The notes under the pieces: generated by a model
The model's input: the letters and a program-made list of their open reading frames with translations, nothing else
What the model was told of the DNA's origin: nothing
Database searches by the model: none
Part shown: piece by piece, positions 1 to 7,411 of the stretch
Position numbering within the stretch: the stretch's first letter is position 1
How the letters are laid out: each line of letters begins with the position of its first letter
From: Bacteroidota bacterium
GTDB taxonomy: Bacteria > Bacteroidota > Bacteroidia > NS11-12g > UBA9320
Assembly: GCA_003484585.1 (NCBI GenBank)
Contig: DNBZ01000148.1
Location: 1-11,174, forward strand
Length of the DNA: 11,174 nucleotides
Reading direction: 5' to 3'
Translations under genes and position numbers: made by a program

Positions 1-12
1 TTCGATTTTTAA

Positions 13-486
13 CTATGCTTTTTGTTGTATAATAAACCATTCGGTTCCATTTCCCCAAACTTTTATGCCTTCATATGCTCTATTTAAGTCGAATGCATCG
101 TTAGAACCATCTAATGTTTGAGAGCCGTAAGGTGTTAAATCTACGTGGGTTGAGTTATCAAAACTAGAGTCGGTTATGATACGTTTAGTTCTATTTAGGT
201 TCTTATCTAGGGTAACATCTGGAAGTGTAAGTGTGGCTCTTCCGTTTCCGCCAACCCAACTAAGAACAATAAGTTCTGCTTCATCGTAAACTTCATCTCC
301 TAAATCGTAAGTTCCGCCAGCAACAACACTTAAAGTTGTCGGCTCTAGGTGATTCGAAATAAATCGTTGCACATCTTCCAATGTTGTTTTCTTTGTTTCT
401 GTAGACTGAACTAGAGCTATCTCTTCAGTTCCTACAATGTTTGCAGCTGTTACTTCTGTTAGTTGTGATATTTTCTTATCTGCCAT
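13..486 (-). CDS. Probable virion appendage/structural protein (157 aa)
   Basis: The N-terminus, MADKKISQLTEVTAANIVGT (1-20), with EEIALVQSTETKKTTLEDVQ (21-40), is a pattern common at the start of phage tail-fibre and appendage proteins, where a short 'KKISQLTE...d..pvvq.g.tkK.t...l' segment attaches the protein to the virion. The remainder (about 48-157) is beta-rich (LIVLSWVGGNGRATLTLPD, 72-90; IKVWGNGTEWFIIQQK, 141-156) and suits a small beta-structured tip domain. It has no signal peptide, membrane segment or enzyme motif. It starts at a TAATG overlap with the 83-aa gene and ends with TAG at 13-15, so the 12 remaining bases hold no further gene start. A capsid-associated protein is the alternative, since its neighbour is the head protease. 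Confidence 0.6.
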   Translation of the reverse strand: MADKKISQLTEVTAANIVGTEEIALVQSTETKKTTLEDVQRFISNHLEPTTLSVVAGGTYDLGDEVYDEAELIVLSWVGGNGRATLTLPDVTLDKNLNRTKRIITDSSFDNSTHVDLTPYGSQTLDGSNDAFDLNRAYEGIKVWGNGTEWFIIQQKA

Positions 487-737
487 TATAAAATAATTTT
501 GTCGTTGTTTTCTTGTAATATAAAATCTCCATTTTCTAGTAATAAGTATGAATCACCGTTTGGTGGCGGTTCAACTGGAGCTTCAGAAGGAGTTCCTGTT
601 ATGCTTCCTATTCCCTGTGCCTGCAAACTTCCGTCACAGCACTTAGACGAATATGTTCGCCCATCAGCACATAAGCAGCCTCTTCTACCGCCCTTTCTAC
701 TAGTTCTGCTGTATGTATACCTTCTTCTGCTTTTCAT
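486..737 (-). CDS. Small Arg/Cys-rich probable virion protein (83 aa)
   Basis: An 83-residue protein with three parts. The basic N-terminus has 7 Arg and 2 Lys in the first 20 residues. The Cys-rich core has Cys21, Cys23, Cys33 and Cys34 (GCLCADGRTYSSKCCDGSLQAQGIG in two pieces, 20-33 and 34-44). After a Pro-rich linker (49-60), the C-terminal hydrophobic/acidic tail YLLLENGDFILQENNDKIIL (64-83) contains two similar strands, LLLENGD and ILQENND. The CLC-CC and SLQAQGIG motifs recur in flavobacterial phages, as I recall, with no assigned function. It sits between the head protease and the 157-aa gene with TAATG overlaps on both sides. It could be a small head decoration or connector protein. 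The four Cys could bind zinc or form disulfides, but the spacing is not a standard zinc finger. Confidence 0.62.
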   Translation of the reverse strand: MKSRRRYTYSRTSRKGGRRGCLCADGRTYSSKCCDGSLQAQGIGSITGTPSEAPVEPPPNGDSYLLLENGDFILQENNDKIIL

Positions 738-1651
738 TACTTATCTAGTGAGTTAATTTTAGATTCAGACCAGCTTAAAGCTGATTTTCCACCCCACGCA
801 TCGTACATTAGTTTGCCGCACCCGTCAGAATAGCCTTTAGAAGCCTTTAGATCGCCTTTATGGCGTGAAAGGTAGCTATACATCCTTTTTATGGTAGACA
901 CGCTTATAGCCTCTCTATTGGCTAACTGGGATGCTCTACGTTTCCCTACAGCAGTTCCGCAGCTTCCCCAGCCATTCTCTTCAGCCCATTCTAAGGCTCT
1001 CTTAGCGTTGTTTGATACAGAGTCTGGATAATCGCTGTATGAGGCTAGGTTAAGAATCTTAGATTCTAGTGCGTCAGAAATCTCCTCTAACAATGAGATA
1101 GCTTCTGGGCTGTTTAGCTCATCATCCTGACTCATCTCAACTCGGTCAGTAAAGTAGCCCTCAATAGAGAATCCAGATACCCGACCTGTTTTAACGTAAT
1201 CTTCCCATACCTCATCATTGTTAACTTTCATAGAAACCATCCACGTACCTACTGGTAAATTCATTCCGTACTTTCTGGACTTATCGTGCGTTTCATCTTC
1301 TATAATCCAAGACTCTACTACAGATAATCCGTGAAGGTCTGCCTGATGTTCTAAGGTAGATTTGTTTTGGTTACCTCGCATTAAGAATAGTTCTGACGCC
1401 TGACGGACAGTATCGTCCGAGAAGAAGATGTAATACTCTTCATCCTCATTTTGGCGATAGATATTCTTATTTGGAATCAAAGCTGCACCCATAAGTATTC
1501 GCTTCTCTTCGTCAACCTTAGCTAACTCTACCTTATCTTCTTTAGATAAAGCAATAAAGTGTTCTTCGATTGCTGGGCGATCAACTATACTTATAGCCTC
1601 TATTCCTGAAAGCATTGCTTCCTCATCGATAATTAATTCTATTATTCTCAT
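737..1651 (-). CDS. XkdF-type prohead serine protease with extra C-terminal domain (304 aa)
   Basis: A putative capsid maturation protease that would cleave scaffold and capsid N-termini inside the prohead. Residues about 50-170 match the XkdF pattern: MGAALIPNKNIYR (54-66), YYIFFSDDTVRQASELFL (73-90), TLEHQADL with His102, VVESWIIEDE (111-120), LPVGTWMVSMKV (132-143) and RVSGFSIEGYF with Ser162. His102 and Ser162 are the likely catalytic pair, by analogy with HK97-fold proteases. An acidic linker (174-197) leads to a separate domain (about 204-300): DYPDSVSNNAKRALEWAEEN, VGKRRASQLANREAIS, TIKRMYSYLSRH, DGCGKLMYDAWGG and LSWSESKI. I have seen this domain attached to phage head proteins, but its function is not known to me. 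The gene follows the tape measure with an ATGA overlap, an unusual place for a head protease, and ends in a TAATG overlap. Confidence 0.78.
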   Translation of the reverse strand: MRIIELIIDEEAMLSGIEAISIVDRPAIEEHFIALSKEDKVELAKVDEEKRILMGAALIPNKNIYRQNEDEEYYIFFSDDTVRQASELFLMRGNQNKSTLEHQADLHGLSVVESWIIEDETHDKSRKYGMNLPVGTWMVSMKVNNDEVWEDYVKTGRVSGFSIEGYFTDRVEMSQDDELNSPEAISLLEEISDALESKILNLASYSDYPDSVSNNAKRALEWAEENGWGSCGTAVGKRRASQLANREAISVSTIKRMYSYLSRHKGDLKASKGYSDGCGKLMYDAWGGKSALSWSESKINSLDK

Positions 1652-3864
1652 ATTCCTGCTGTATTTATTAGATTTCTATCAAACTCCTGTTGGTTGGTAA
1701 CGTCTTTACCTACAACGTATGCTTTTATTGGTTCGTTTGTTTGTCCTGCTACTGTTTGCGCCAACTGATCCACGGAAGATGTACCAACAACATTGAAGTC
1801 TGGTGCTTGTACTGGTGCGCTCGATGCACCTCCGCCTGAAGCTGATGGTTTTCTAAACGAAGCTATTGTAGTGGCTAAAATGTTAGCTATAGATATACCT
1901 GCACTTATATTATTTCTCAATCTAAGCGGAGTCGTAACAGGTATGGTTGCTCCTAACGATGCTGTATCTTGTGCTATAGTTACTGCGTTAGCAGACTGGG
2001 TCTTAATTACAATATCAGCAATTGCAGCCCCCTTCTCCACAATTAGTGCTGCTTTTTGCATAGCCTCATTCTCTCCTGCCAAAGTACCCATAAGTTGAGA
2101 TATGCCCTTTGCAAATCCAACGTACTCCATATTAATCGTTTGCTTAGCCTTTATAGATGAAATCTCCTTATTGAGATTCAGGTCTATCTGCTGATTCTGC
2201 AATTCGAATGACTGTTTCCTTAAGTCAGCAACCTCTAAGTCTGAAAGTTTTAGCGCATCTGCATTGGCTATTTGAGCGTCTACATTATCTTTATCTTTAC
2301 CTACCTGTTCTATTTTCTTATCGAAATATTCTTCATTAGCACCTATAGAAAACTTAAGACGATCTATTTCTGTATTCTCTATTGATCTCTCAATTTTAGC
2401 TATAGCCTGCGCCTCTTTATCTTTAGCTAGAATACGCTTAGTTATGATACCATCTTCTATAGATAGAATAGCTTCACCGTGCTTAATCTTAGCATCTTCT
2501 ATAGAATTTTGATAATCTAGCTCTGCGTTAGCTATAAGTTTTCCTGCATTTTTAGCCCCCTTTACCCTTTCCTTGTACTCCTCTAGTCTCTTTGCCTGCT
2601 GCTCCTTAAAGTTCGATAATTTAGTGTCCGCCTCTCTTTTAGCATATTCTTCCTCCAAATCTAACTTCTCATCTAAAGTTCTTACATTTATCCTATCAGC
2701 TTCTTTATTATATTTATCTACTATATTTTGTATATTAAACAACCCTTCTTCAAATTCTCTAAATACTTTACTTCTCTTGCTTCCGTTTTTCTTATCGTCA
2801 GTATCGAAATTAACAATTAGTGCTAACTTTTCATATAGCTTATCAATTATCTCTTGACTATCACCTATACCTTCAGCTCTTTGTTCATCAGCGGATGCTA
2901 TGGCTTCTATAGCTGCTGCTTGGGTATTACCAAAATTAGTAATCAAAGCTGTTGTCGTTTCCCACCAACCTAAAATTTCGTCAGCATCAGCGTTCTCTAG
3001 CTTCAGTTGCTTAACTCTCTCTTCCTCTATTGCTGAAATTAATGCCGAAGTTTCTGCCTGAACCTTCAATACAGCTATTCTAGCATTAATCTGCTTTACA
3101 CTATCCGCAGTAAGTTTATTTTGTTCATCTAACTGTAGGTTTAAGTCCTCATTATCTTTTTTGACTTCCTTTAGAATCATCGCTCTTTGCTCTTGCGTGA
3201 CGTTATCATCTTCTAGCAACCTAGCTAATGTCTCCAATTTACCTATTTGCGCACCGTATACGTCAGTAGCTTCCGAAAGTGCCTTTTTCAAAGCTCTCAT
3301 AGCAGCACTAATTCCTCCTAAAGTCTTTATAAAGTTGATAAATTCCTTTGACTGCAACAACCCTATCAGTATCTGAACAGCTAGAAGCACGCCACCAATT
3401 CCCATTAGTGATTTCTTCAGTTCCCCAAAGGCAGTAGTTATACTCCCTGTTGTCTGTACAAAACTACCTCCTAAAGATACTAGTTGGGATAAGTTATTCG
3501 CTATAGCCGTAAATCCATATGAAGCATCAGATGCAAGTCGACCAGTCTCCATTAATATGGCATTATTCAGTCCAGATTGAGTCCTGAATTGCTTTGTGGC
3601 TGAACCTGCTCCTTTGGTAGACATTTCATATACAGCAGCAATCTTACCTGCGTTCTGCATTTCGTAGTTCAGCTTCTTCTGCTGTGCAGCAGCTAATTTT
3701 TGCTCACCCCTTAATGATGCCTGCTCAAATTTATTTTTATTGCTTTGCTTCGCTAGTACTCCGAATGATTTACTAAGGTCATCAGTACCCTTTTTTAGAT
3801 CGTTAACCCTAGCCTTAGCCTCGCCAGACTCAACATTTATGCTAATTAATATTTCTTGCGCCAT
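1648..3864 (-). CDS. Tape measure protein (738 aa)
   Basis: The protein sets tail length and is threaded through the tail tube. It is mostly helical and rich in Lys, Glu, Ala and Gln. The N-terminal region (1-110) is polar and helical. A hydrophobic segment MGIGGVLLAVQILIGLLQS (about 154-172) follows, then a long coiled-coil-like region (about 200-575, with LDLEEEYAKREADTKLSNFK at 401-420), then a second hydrophobic stretch (about 604-668) typical of tape measures that can interact with the host membrane. A Ser/Gly/Ala/Pro linker (672-686) precedes a C-terminal segment, APDFNVVGTSSVDQLAQTVA (687-706) and IKAYVVGKDVTNQQEFDR (713-730), a signature I associate with Bacteroidota phage tape measures. 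At about 0.15 nm per residue the tail would be roughly 110 nm. The start at 3864 overlaps the 52-aa gene by 23 bp, and its TGA overlaps the next ATG (ATGA). Confidence 0.85.
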   Translation of the reverse strand: MAQEILISINVESGEAKARVNDLKKGTDDLSKSFGVLAKQSNKNKFEQASLRGEQKLAAAQQKKLNYEMQNAGKIAAVYEMSTKGAGSATKQFRTQSGLNNAILMETGRLASDASYGFTAIANNLSQLVSLGGSFVQTTGSITTAFGELKKSLMGIGGVLLAVQILIGLLQSKEFINFIKTLGGISAAMRALKKALSEATDVYGAQIGKLETLARLLEDDNVTQEQRAMILKEVKKDNEDLNLQLDEQNKLTADSVKQINARIAVLKVQAETSALISAIEEERVKQLKLENADADEILGWWETTTALITNFGNTQAAAIEAIASADEQRAEGIGDSQEIIDKLYEKLALIVNFDTDDKKNGSKRSKVFREFEEGLFNIQNIVDKYNKEADRINVRTLDEKLDLEEEYAKREADTKLSNFKEQQAKRLEEYKERVKGAKNAGKLIANAELDYQNSIEDAKIKHGEAILSIEDGIITKRILAKDKEAQAIAKIERSIENTEIDRLKFSIGANEEYFDKKIEQVGKDKDNVDAQIANADALKLSDLEVADLRKQSFELQNQQIDLNLNKEISSIKAKQTINMEYVGFAKGISQLMGTLAGENEAMQKAALIVEKGAAIADIVIKTQSANAVTIAQDTASLGATIPVTTPLRLRNNISAGISIANILATTIASFRKPSASGGGASSAPVQAPDFNVVGTSSVDQLAQTVAGQTNEPIKAYVVGKDVTNQQEFDRNLINTAGI

Positions 3865-4000
3865 AGTAAGTACGTTTTAGTGTTTGTTTAAGTTCCTTTG
3901 CGTCTTTAACCGCCTTATACTTGCCTTTGGCAATATCTATATTCTCTGACACCCCATACCAATCATCTGTATTGAGTAATTCTAGTATATTTTTTATCAT
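3842..4000 (-). CDS. Small uncharacterised protein between hub and tape measure (52 aa)
   Basis: A reading frame below usual length cut-offs: ATG 4000 to TAG 3842, 52 codons. It fills the only gap between the hub-like gene and the tape measure. Its ATG forms an ATGA overlap with the upstream TGA (4000-3997), and its last 23 bp overlap the tape measure start. The protein begins MIKNILELLNTDDWYGVSEN, followed by a Lys-rich helical stretch (KGKYKAVKDAKELKQTLKR) and ends YYGARNIN. It is soluble and basic, with no membrane segment. Position and size suit a small assembly factor or tape-measure partner, but I recognise no family. The evidence for coding is the exact stop-start coupling at both ends and an ordinary amino-acid composition. 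Confidence 0.68.
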   Translation of the reverse strand: MIKNILELLNTDDWYGVSENIDIAKGKYKAVKDAKELKQTLKRTYYGARNIN

Positions 4001-6285
4001 TCTACGATTTCTTCTGCATTAAGGTTTATCAGTTCTAATGTTGACTTACCTGTGGTTAAATTTGTAGTTATAGAATTAATGCGATACACCACATCTTGTA
4101 TCTTAAGCTGGTCATTCAATTTGTAATGAATTAAGAAACTAGGAGGTAAGTACGCCTCAAACTTAAATATTCTTTTGGATGGATCGAATACACTCTTAAT
4201 GTAATCTCTGTAATATTTGGCGAATAAAGAATTATCTGTATATCCATCATCAACCGCAGTCCATTCATCTGGTTCTGAACCAAAGTTTATACTGTACTCG
4301 GCTGGAACAGCAGCCGTACTATCTTCATTTCTGTTTGAAGCCCTCCAATACCCAGTATATACACCTGCTGCATTAAAGTTTGGGTTACTGTAGTTAAAAG
4401 GATTTGCCGAAGCATCCACTTTGAGTCCGTAGAATAGTAATGGAGGCATTTTTGTTGAGGTGTACCCCCCTTTTGGAGGTTTAATATCGTTTAGGTCAGA
4501 ATAGTCTGGGTCTTGTGGCGAAAAATCACCTCCTGCTGCAAAACCCCATTGTATATTTGTGTCAATTATTCTTTCATACTTCAACTTACCAAAAGGCAAC
4601 TTAACCTCATATTTTTTACCTAGGAACAATGTTGGATATAACTTCTGAACTTCTAGTACTGAATCGCCAAAAGTTTTGCCAAACAAATTAGTGTGATTTT
4701 CCATTAGTAGTGTGTCTACTTCCTTAAACTTAAACTCTATTTCCGAAAATGGAAGAGAAGTATTTACTACGTGACTAGAAACATCTATATACTTACTAAT
4801 ATCAATTATTCCGTTAGATTGATTGTTCACAGCATCAGCGTAGTATTCATCTAGTGTTATGACCTTAATTACTGGAGTTGTTGAGTTATATTCAGGATCA
4901 CTTTCATCATCAATATAGTAAGCTGTTAAGTTGAACATCTTAAACATTCCCGTTAAGAAATCTAAAATCTTCATATCAGGAAGATGCTCCCTTACTGATA
5001 AGGTTACGGTTGATGTAGCTATATTATCATAATTGGGTCCAGAATTATCATCAAAAGCCATATAAACGTCTCTAAGTAATCCTCCGAATGCAGGATCAAG
5101 AACCTCAACACTCACTTCAGTTCCAGCCATAGCATTCTTTGACGAAACCTCTACTTCATACACTAAGTCTGGATCACCTTCAGTTCTCGGAGTAAAGGAA
5201 TAGTCTCCCTCGATATCATTAACTCCATCTATACTAAAAACAACTTGTCCTGTACTTTTATCTATTAGCTTTATGGAATATTTATCTTCTTGATATGCAT
5301 CAGAGGCACTACCTTTGATTCTTATATTATAATATTGTTGACCAACATAAGAGCCCGTCTCCTGACCTATTCTTAATTCAGAACCAGATACTGTAAACCA
5401 AGGAATGTCCGCATTATCATCAGGGTGTTCAGCGTATTGACTTATAATTGTCTTGTATGCATATTCATCAGACCCTTCATCACCGAAAATATTACCAGCC
5501 GAATTGCTTAACCATAAGTACAAATTGGATATAGCTTCATTATGTTTAGAAAAGAAGTCTTTAGTGCCTTCCGAGTCGTTAGGTATTAGTGTTATACCAT
5601 ACTTAGACTCAATAGCCTTTATGATGTGGTATACCTTTATAGCAGGTTTTAGGTCGTGATTGGTAACACCCCTTTTCCTATATCTGTCCAGTCCACCAGG
5701 AAAACTAGAATCTATGTATAGATTTCCTTCAAAGTTAGCGTTATTGTCGTTAGCTAATGTGCTATCATAGAATAACCTCTTTTTCGATGTAATTAACGGG
5801 TATATGAGTGCTGAAGCATCCCCATCAACCTCTAGCCCATCGCCAACTAAGAAAGCTCCAACATCACCATAAGAATATTCGTGATTGAATGATTCTAAGT
5901 CTAAGGCAATCAGTTTATCATCGCCAAACAAATCGGTTAATGATACCGTATTTCCGAAGAAGGTAACATTATAGGTATGCGGAACATTGTTCTTCATATT
6001 AACGCCATTTAAGAATATCTTACCTTTCTTAAACAATAGGCTGTTTATATATATTTTAGCTTCGTGGCGCACCCTACCATCAAATCCACCAGATATATTG
6101 AAGTTATAGAAGTGCTTAAATATCTTATTGTTTTCAGCAGAGGCTGGTAAAGCAAAAGACTGACTGTAATCAGTAAACACTTTACTTATATCTTTAGCAT
6201 CCTGAATCGAAGAAGTGACTTCAATACTCTCATCTTTGAACAGATCAATTCTTTGATCCTCTATATATATCTGTACTTCTCTCAT
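3997..6285 (-). CDS. Putative tail hub / baseplate protein (762 aa)
   Basis: A large, acidic, beta-rich protein. The N-terminus has RIDLFKDESIEVTSSIQDAK (12-31), then DISKVFTDYSQSFALPAS (32-49) and NNKIFKHFYNF (52-62). This 'dlf.de.i...sSiqd..disKvftdysqsF.lPas..N' pattern is one I associate with tail proteins of Bacteroidota phages. The middle (about 330-400) reads as an inserted Ig-like module (IKLIDKSTGQVVFSIDGVND, then YSFTPR). A further domain (430-540) has HLPDMKILDFLTGMFKMFNL, typical of a hub domain that binds a trimeric tip. The C-terminal YKLNDQLKIQDVVYRINSI and TGKSTLELINL (about 721-754) recalls the closing beta domain of hub proteins (gp27/Tal-like). The start is at a TAATG overlap and the TGA overlaps the ATG of the next small gene (ATGA). 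No peptidase or lysozyme motif is evident. Confidence 0.6.
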   Translation of the reverse strand: MREVQIYIEDQRIDLFKDESIEVTSSIQDAKDISKVFTDYSQSFALPASAENNKIFKHFYNFNISGGFDGRVRHEAKIYINSLLFKKGKIFLNGVNMKNNVPHTYNVTFFGNTVSLTDLFGDDKLIALDLESFNHEYSYGDVGAFLVGDGLEVDGDASALIYPLITSKKRLFYDSTLANDNNANFEGNLYIDSSFPGGLDRYRKRGVTNHDLKPAIKVYHIIKAIESKYGITLIPNDSEGTKDFFSKHNEAISNLYLWLSNSAGNIFGDEGSDEYAYKTIISQYAEHPDDNADIPWFTVSGSELRIGQETGSYVGQQYYNIRIKGSASDAYQEDKYSIKLIDKSTGQVVFSIDGVNDIEGDYSFTPRTEGDPDLVYEVEVSSKNAMAGTEVSVEVLDPAFGGLLRDVYMAFDDNSGPNYDNIATSTVTLSVREHLPDMKILDFLTGMFKMFNLTAYYIDDESDPEYNSTTPVIKVITLDEYYADAVNNQSNGIIDISKYIDVSSHVVNTSLPFSEIEFKFKEVDTLLMENHTNLFGKTFGDSVLEVQKLYPTLFLGKKYEVKLPFGKLKYERIIDTNIQWGFAAGGDFSPQDPDYSDLNDIKPPKGGYTSTKMPPLLFYGLKVDASANPFNYSNPNFNAAGVYTGYWRASNRNEDSTAAVPAEYSINFGSEPDEWTAVDDGYTDNSLFAKYYRDYIKSVFDPSKRIFKFEAYLPPSFLIHYKLNDQLKIQDVVYRINSITTNLTTGKSTLELINLNAEEIVE

Positions 6286-7400
6286 TAACGAATGCTTTGT
6301 ATAAATTCAGAATCCATCTCAAACTGTAGTTCGTAATTGATAAGTTTGTCGTCTCTTCTAGTTTTAAAATCTAGGGAGCTAGTTACTACACTTATCGGTA
6401 TAGCTAAGTTAGCACCTGCATTAGTTGGGCTAAGTCTATAGTTATCGTGAATGTATACATACTCCGAAACTAGCAACTGTTTCAGAACCTCATTATAACT
6501 CTCATCTATAAAACCAGTATTCATTGTGATAGATTCTCTACCCTGATTCTCTAAGTATACTCTCTGGTGATCGGATATGTTATAAGAAGCTCCGTTTGCG
6601 CCAACTGAAAGAGTATTCTTTTTATACTGCTCTCTTTGCGAAGACATACTGTCTTTACGTTTGGCGAAGAACCATATATCTTGCATTACACCAAATTTAT
6701 TTATAAAGGATACCTTATGTGGTATATTCTTGCATTCATCAATACACTTAACTTCAATGCTCTTTGAACCTCCACTAGCTGTAGAATACTGTATAGCGGT
6801 TATTCCATCTATAATTTCAGCAACATCTGTTGAGTCTTCTGGATTAGCAGCTAATGAAGCGGTCTTATCTATAGTTATAACGCTACCAGACGGATTAAGG
6901 TGTATGCTTTGGGCTACAGTATAAGGGCTAACGCTACCAGTCACCAAACCTCCTGCTTCAGCAGCATCAGCAGCGTAAGTAATTTGAGTTACACCGTCAT
7001 CACCTCTAGTATAAAATGGTATTGTCAAAGGATGTCCGCAATAGTTATGCACAACTGTATTTGATATCAGCAAATCTTTAGATAGCTCTGGGTTTATTCC
7101 GTCTTCTAATTCGCCATAACCTCTAAACGCAATAGCATCTACTACATAGAAGTCCTCACTATCATCGTCATAAGTCCTAGTGACTTTATAATGCACCCAT
7201 TTTGTCTGAACCAATGAATTGTAGTCGCCATTAAAAGATATAGTGACGTGATCCTTTATAAGTTCAGAAATCTCAAACACAATAGATGTCTCTGTGGATA
7301 ACTTAGTTTTCGTTAATGTGTAGTTAGGTGTGTCTGGAATAGCCTCTATGCTGCCACCATAAACGTATAACTCTAACTTAGCTTTTGTTAATTCTGCCAT
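6285..7400 (-). CDS. Virion structural protein, possibly distal tail / tip (371 aa)
   Basis: A beta-rich soluble protein. A short N-terminal beta region (KAKLELYVYGGSIEAIPDTP in pieces, 6-25) leads to FEISELIKDHVTISFNGDY. The middle has an Ala/Ser/Thr-rich stretch (140-215) and a possible Cys pair (CIDECK, 219-224). Then comes IPHKVSFINKFGVMQDIWFF (226-245), a motif I recall from Bacteroidota phage tail proteins, and the C-terminus closes with INYELQFEMDSEFIQSIR. The gene follows the 430-aa gene by 11 bp and its TAA overlaps the ATG of the 762-aa hub-like gene (TAATG). The likely role is a baseplate or tail-tip component working with that protein; a tail tube function is the main alternative. 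No catalytic motif is seen. Confidence 0.5.
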   Translation of the reverse strand: MAELTKAKLELYVYGGSIEAIPDTPNYTLTKTKLSTETSIVFEISELIKDHVTISFNGDYNSLVQTKWVHYKVTRTYDDDSEDFYVVDAIAFRGYGELEDGINPELSKDLLISNTVVHNYCGHPLTIPFYTRGDDGVTQITYAADAAEAGGLVTGSVSPYTVAQSIHLNPSGSVITIDKTASLAANPEDSTDVAEIIDGITAIQYSTASGGSKSIEVKCIDECKNIPHKVSFINKFGVMQDIWFFAKRKDSMSSQREQYKKNTLSVGANGASYNISDHQRVYLENQGRESITMNTGFIDESYNEVLKQLLVSEYVYIHDNYRLSPTNAGANLAIPISVVTSSLDFKTRRDDKLINYELQFEMDSEFIQSIR

Positions 7401-7411
7401 ATCGATCTATG

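Noticed and set aside
499..756. Plus-strand frames (for example 499-756, 1793-2098, 2573-2857, 6661-6924, 8850-9104)
   Set aside because: They lie opposite well-supported minus-strand genes, have hydrophobic low-complexity translations typical of antisense frames, and show no gene-like spacing.
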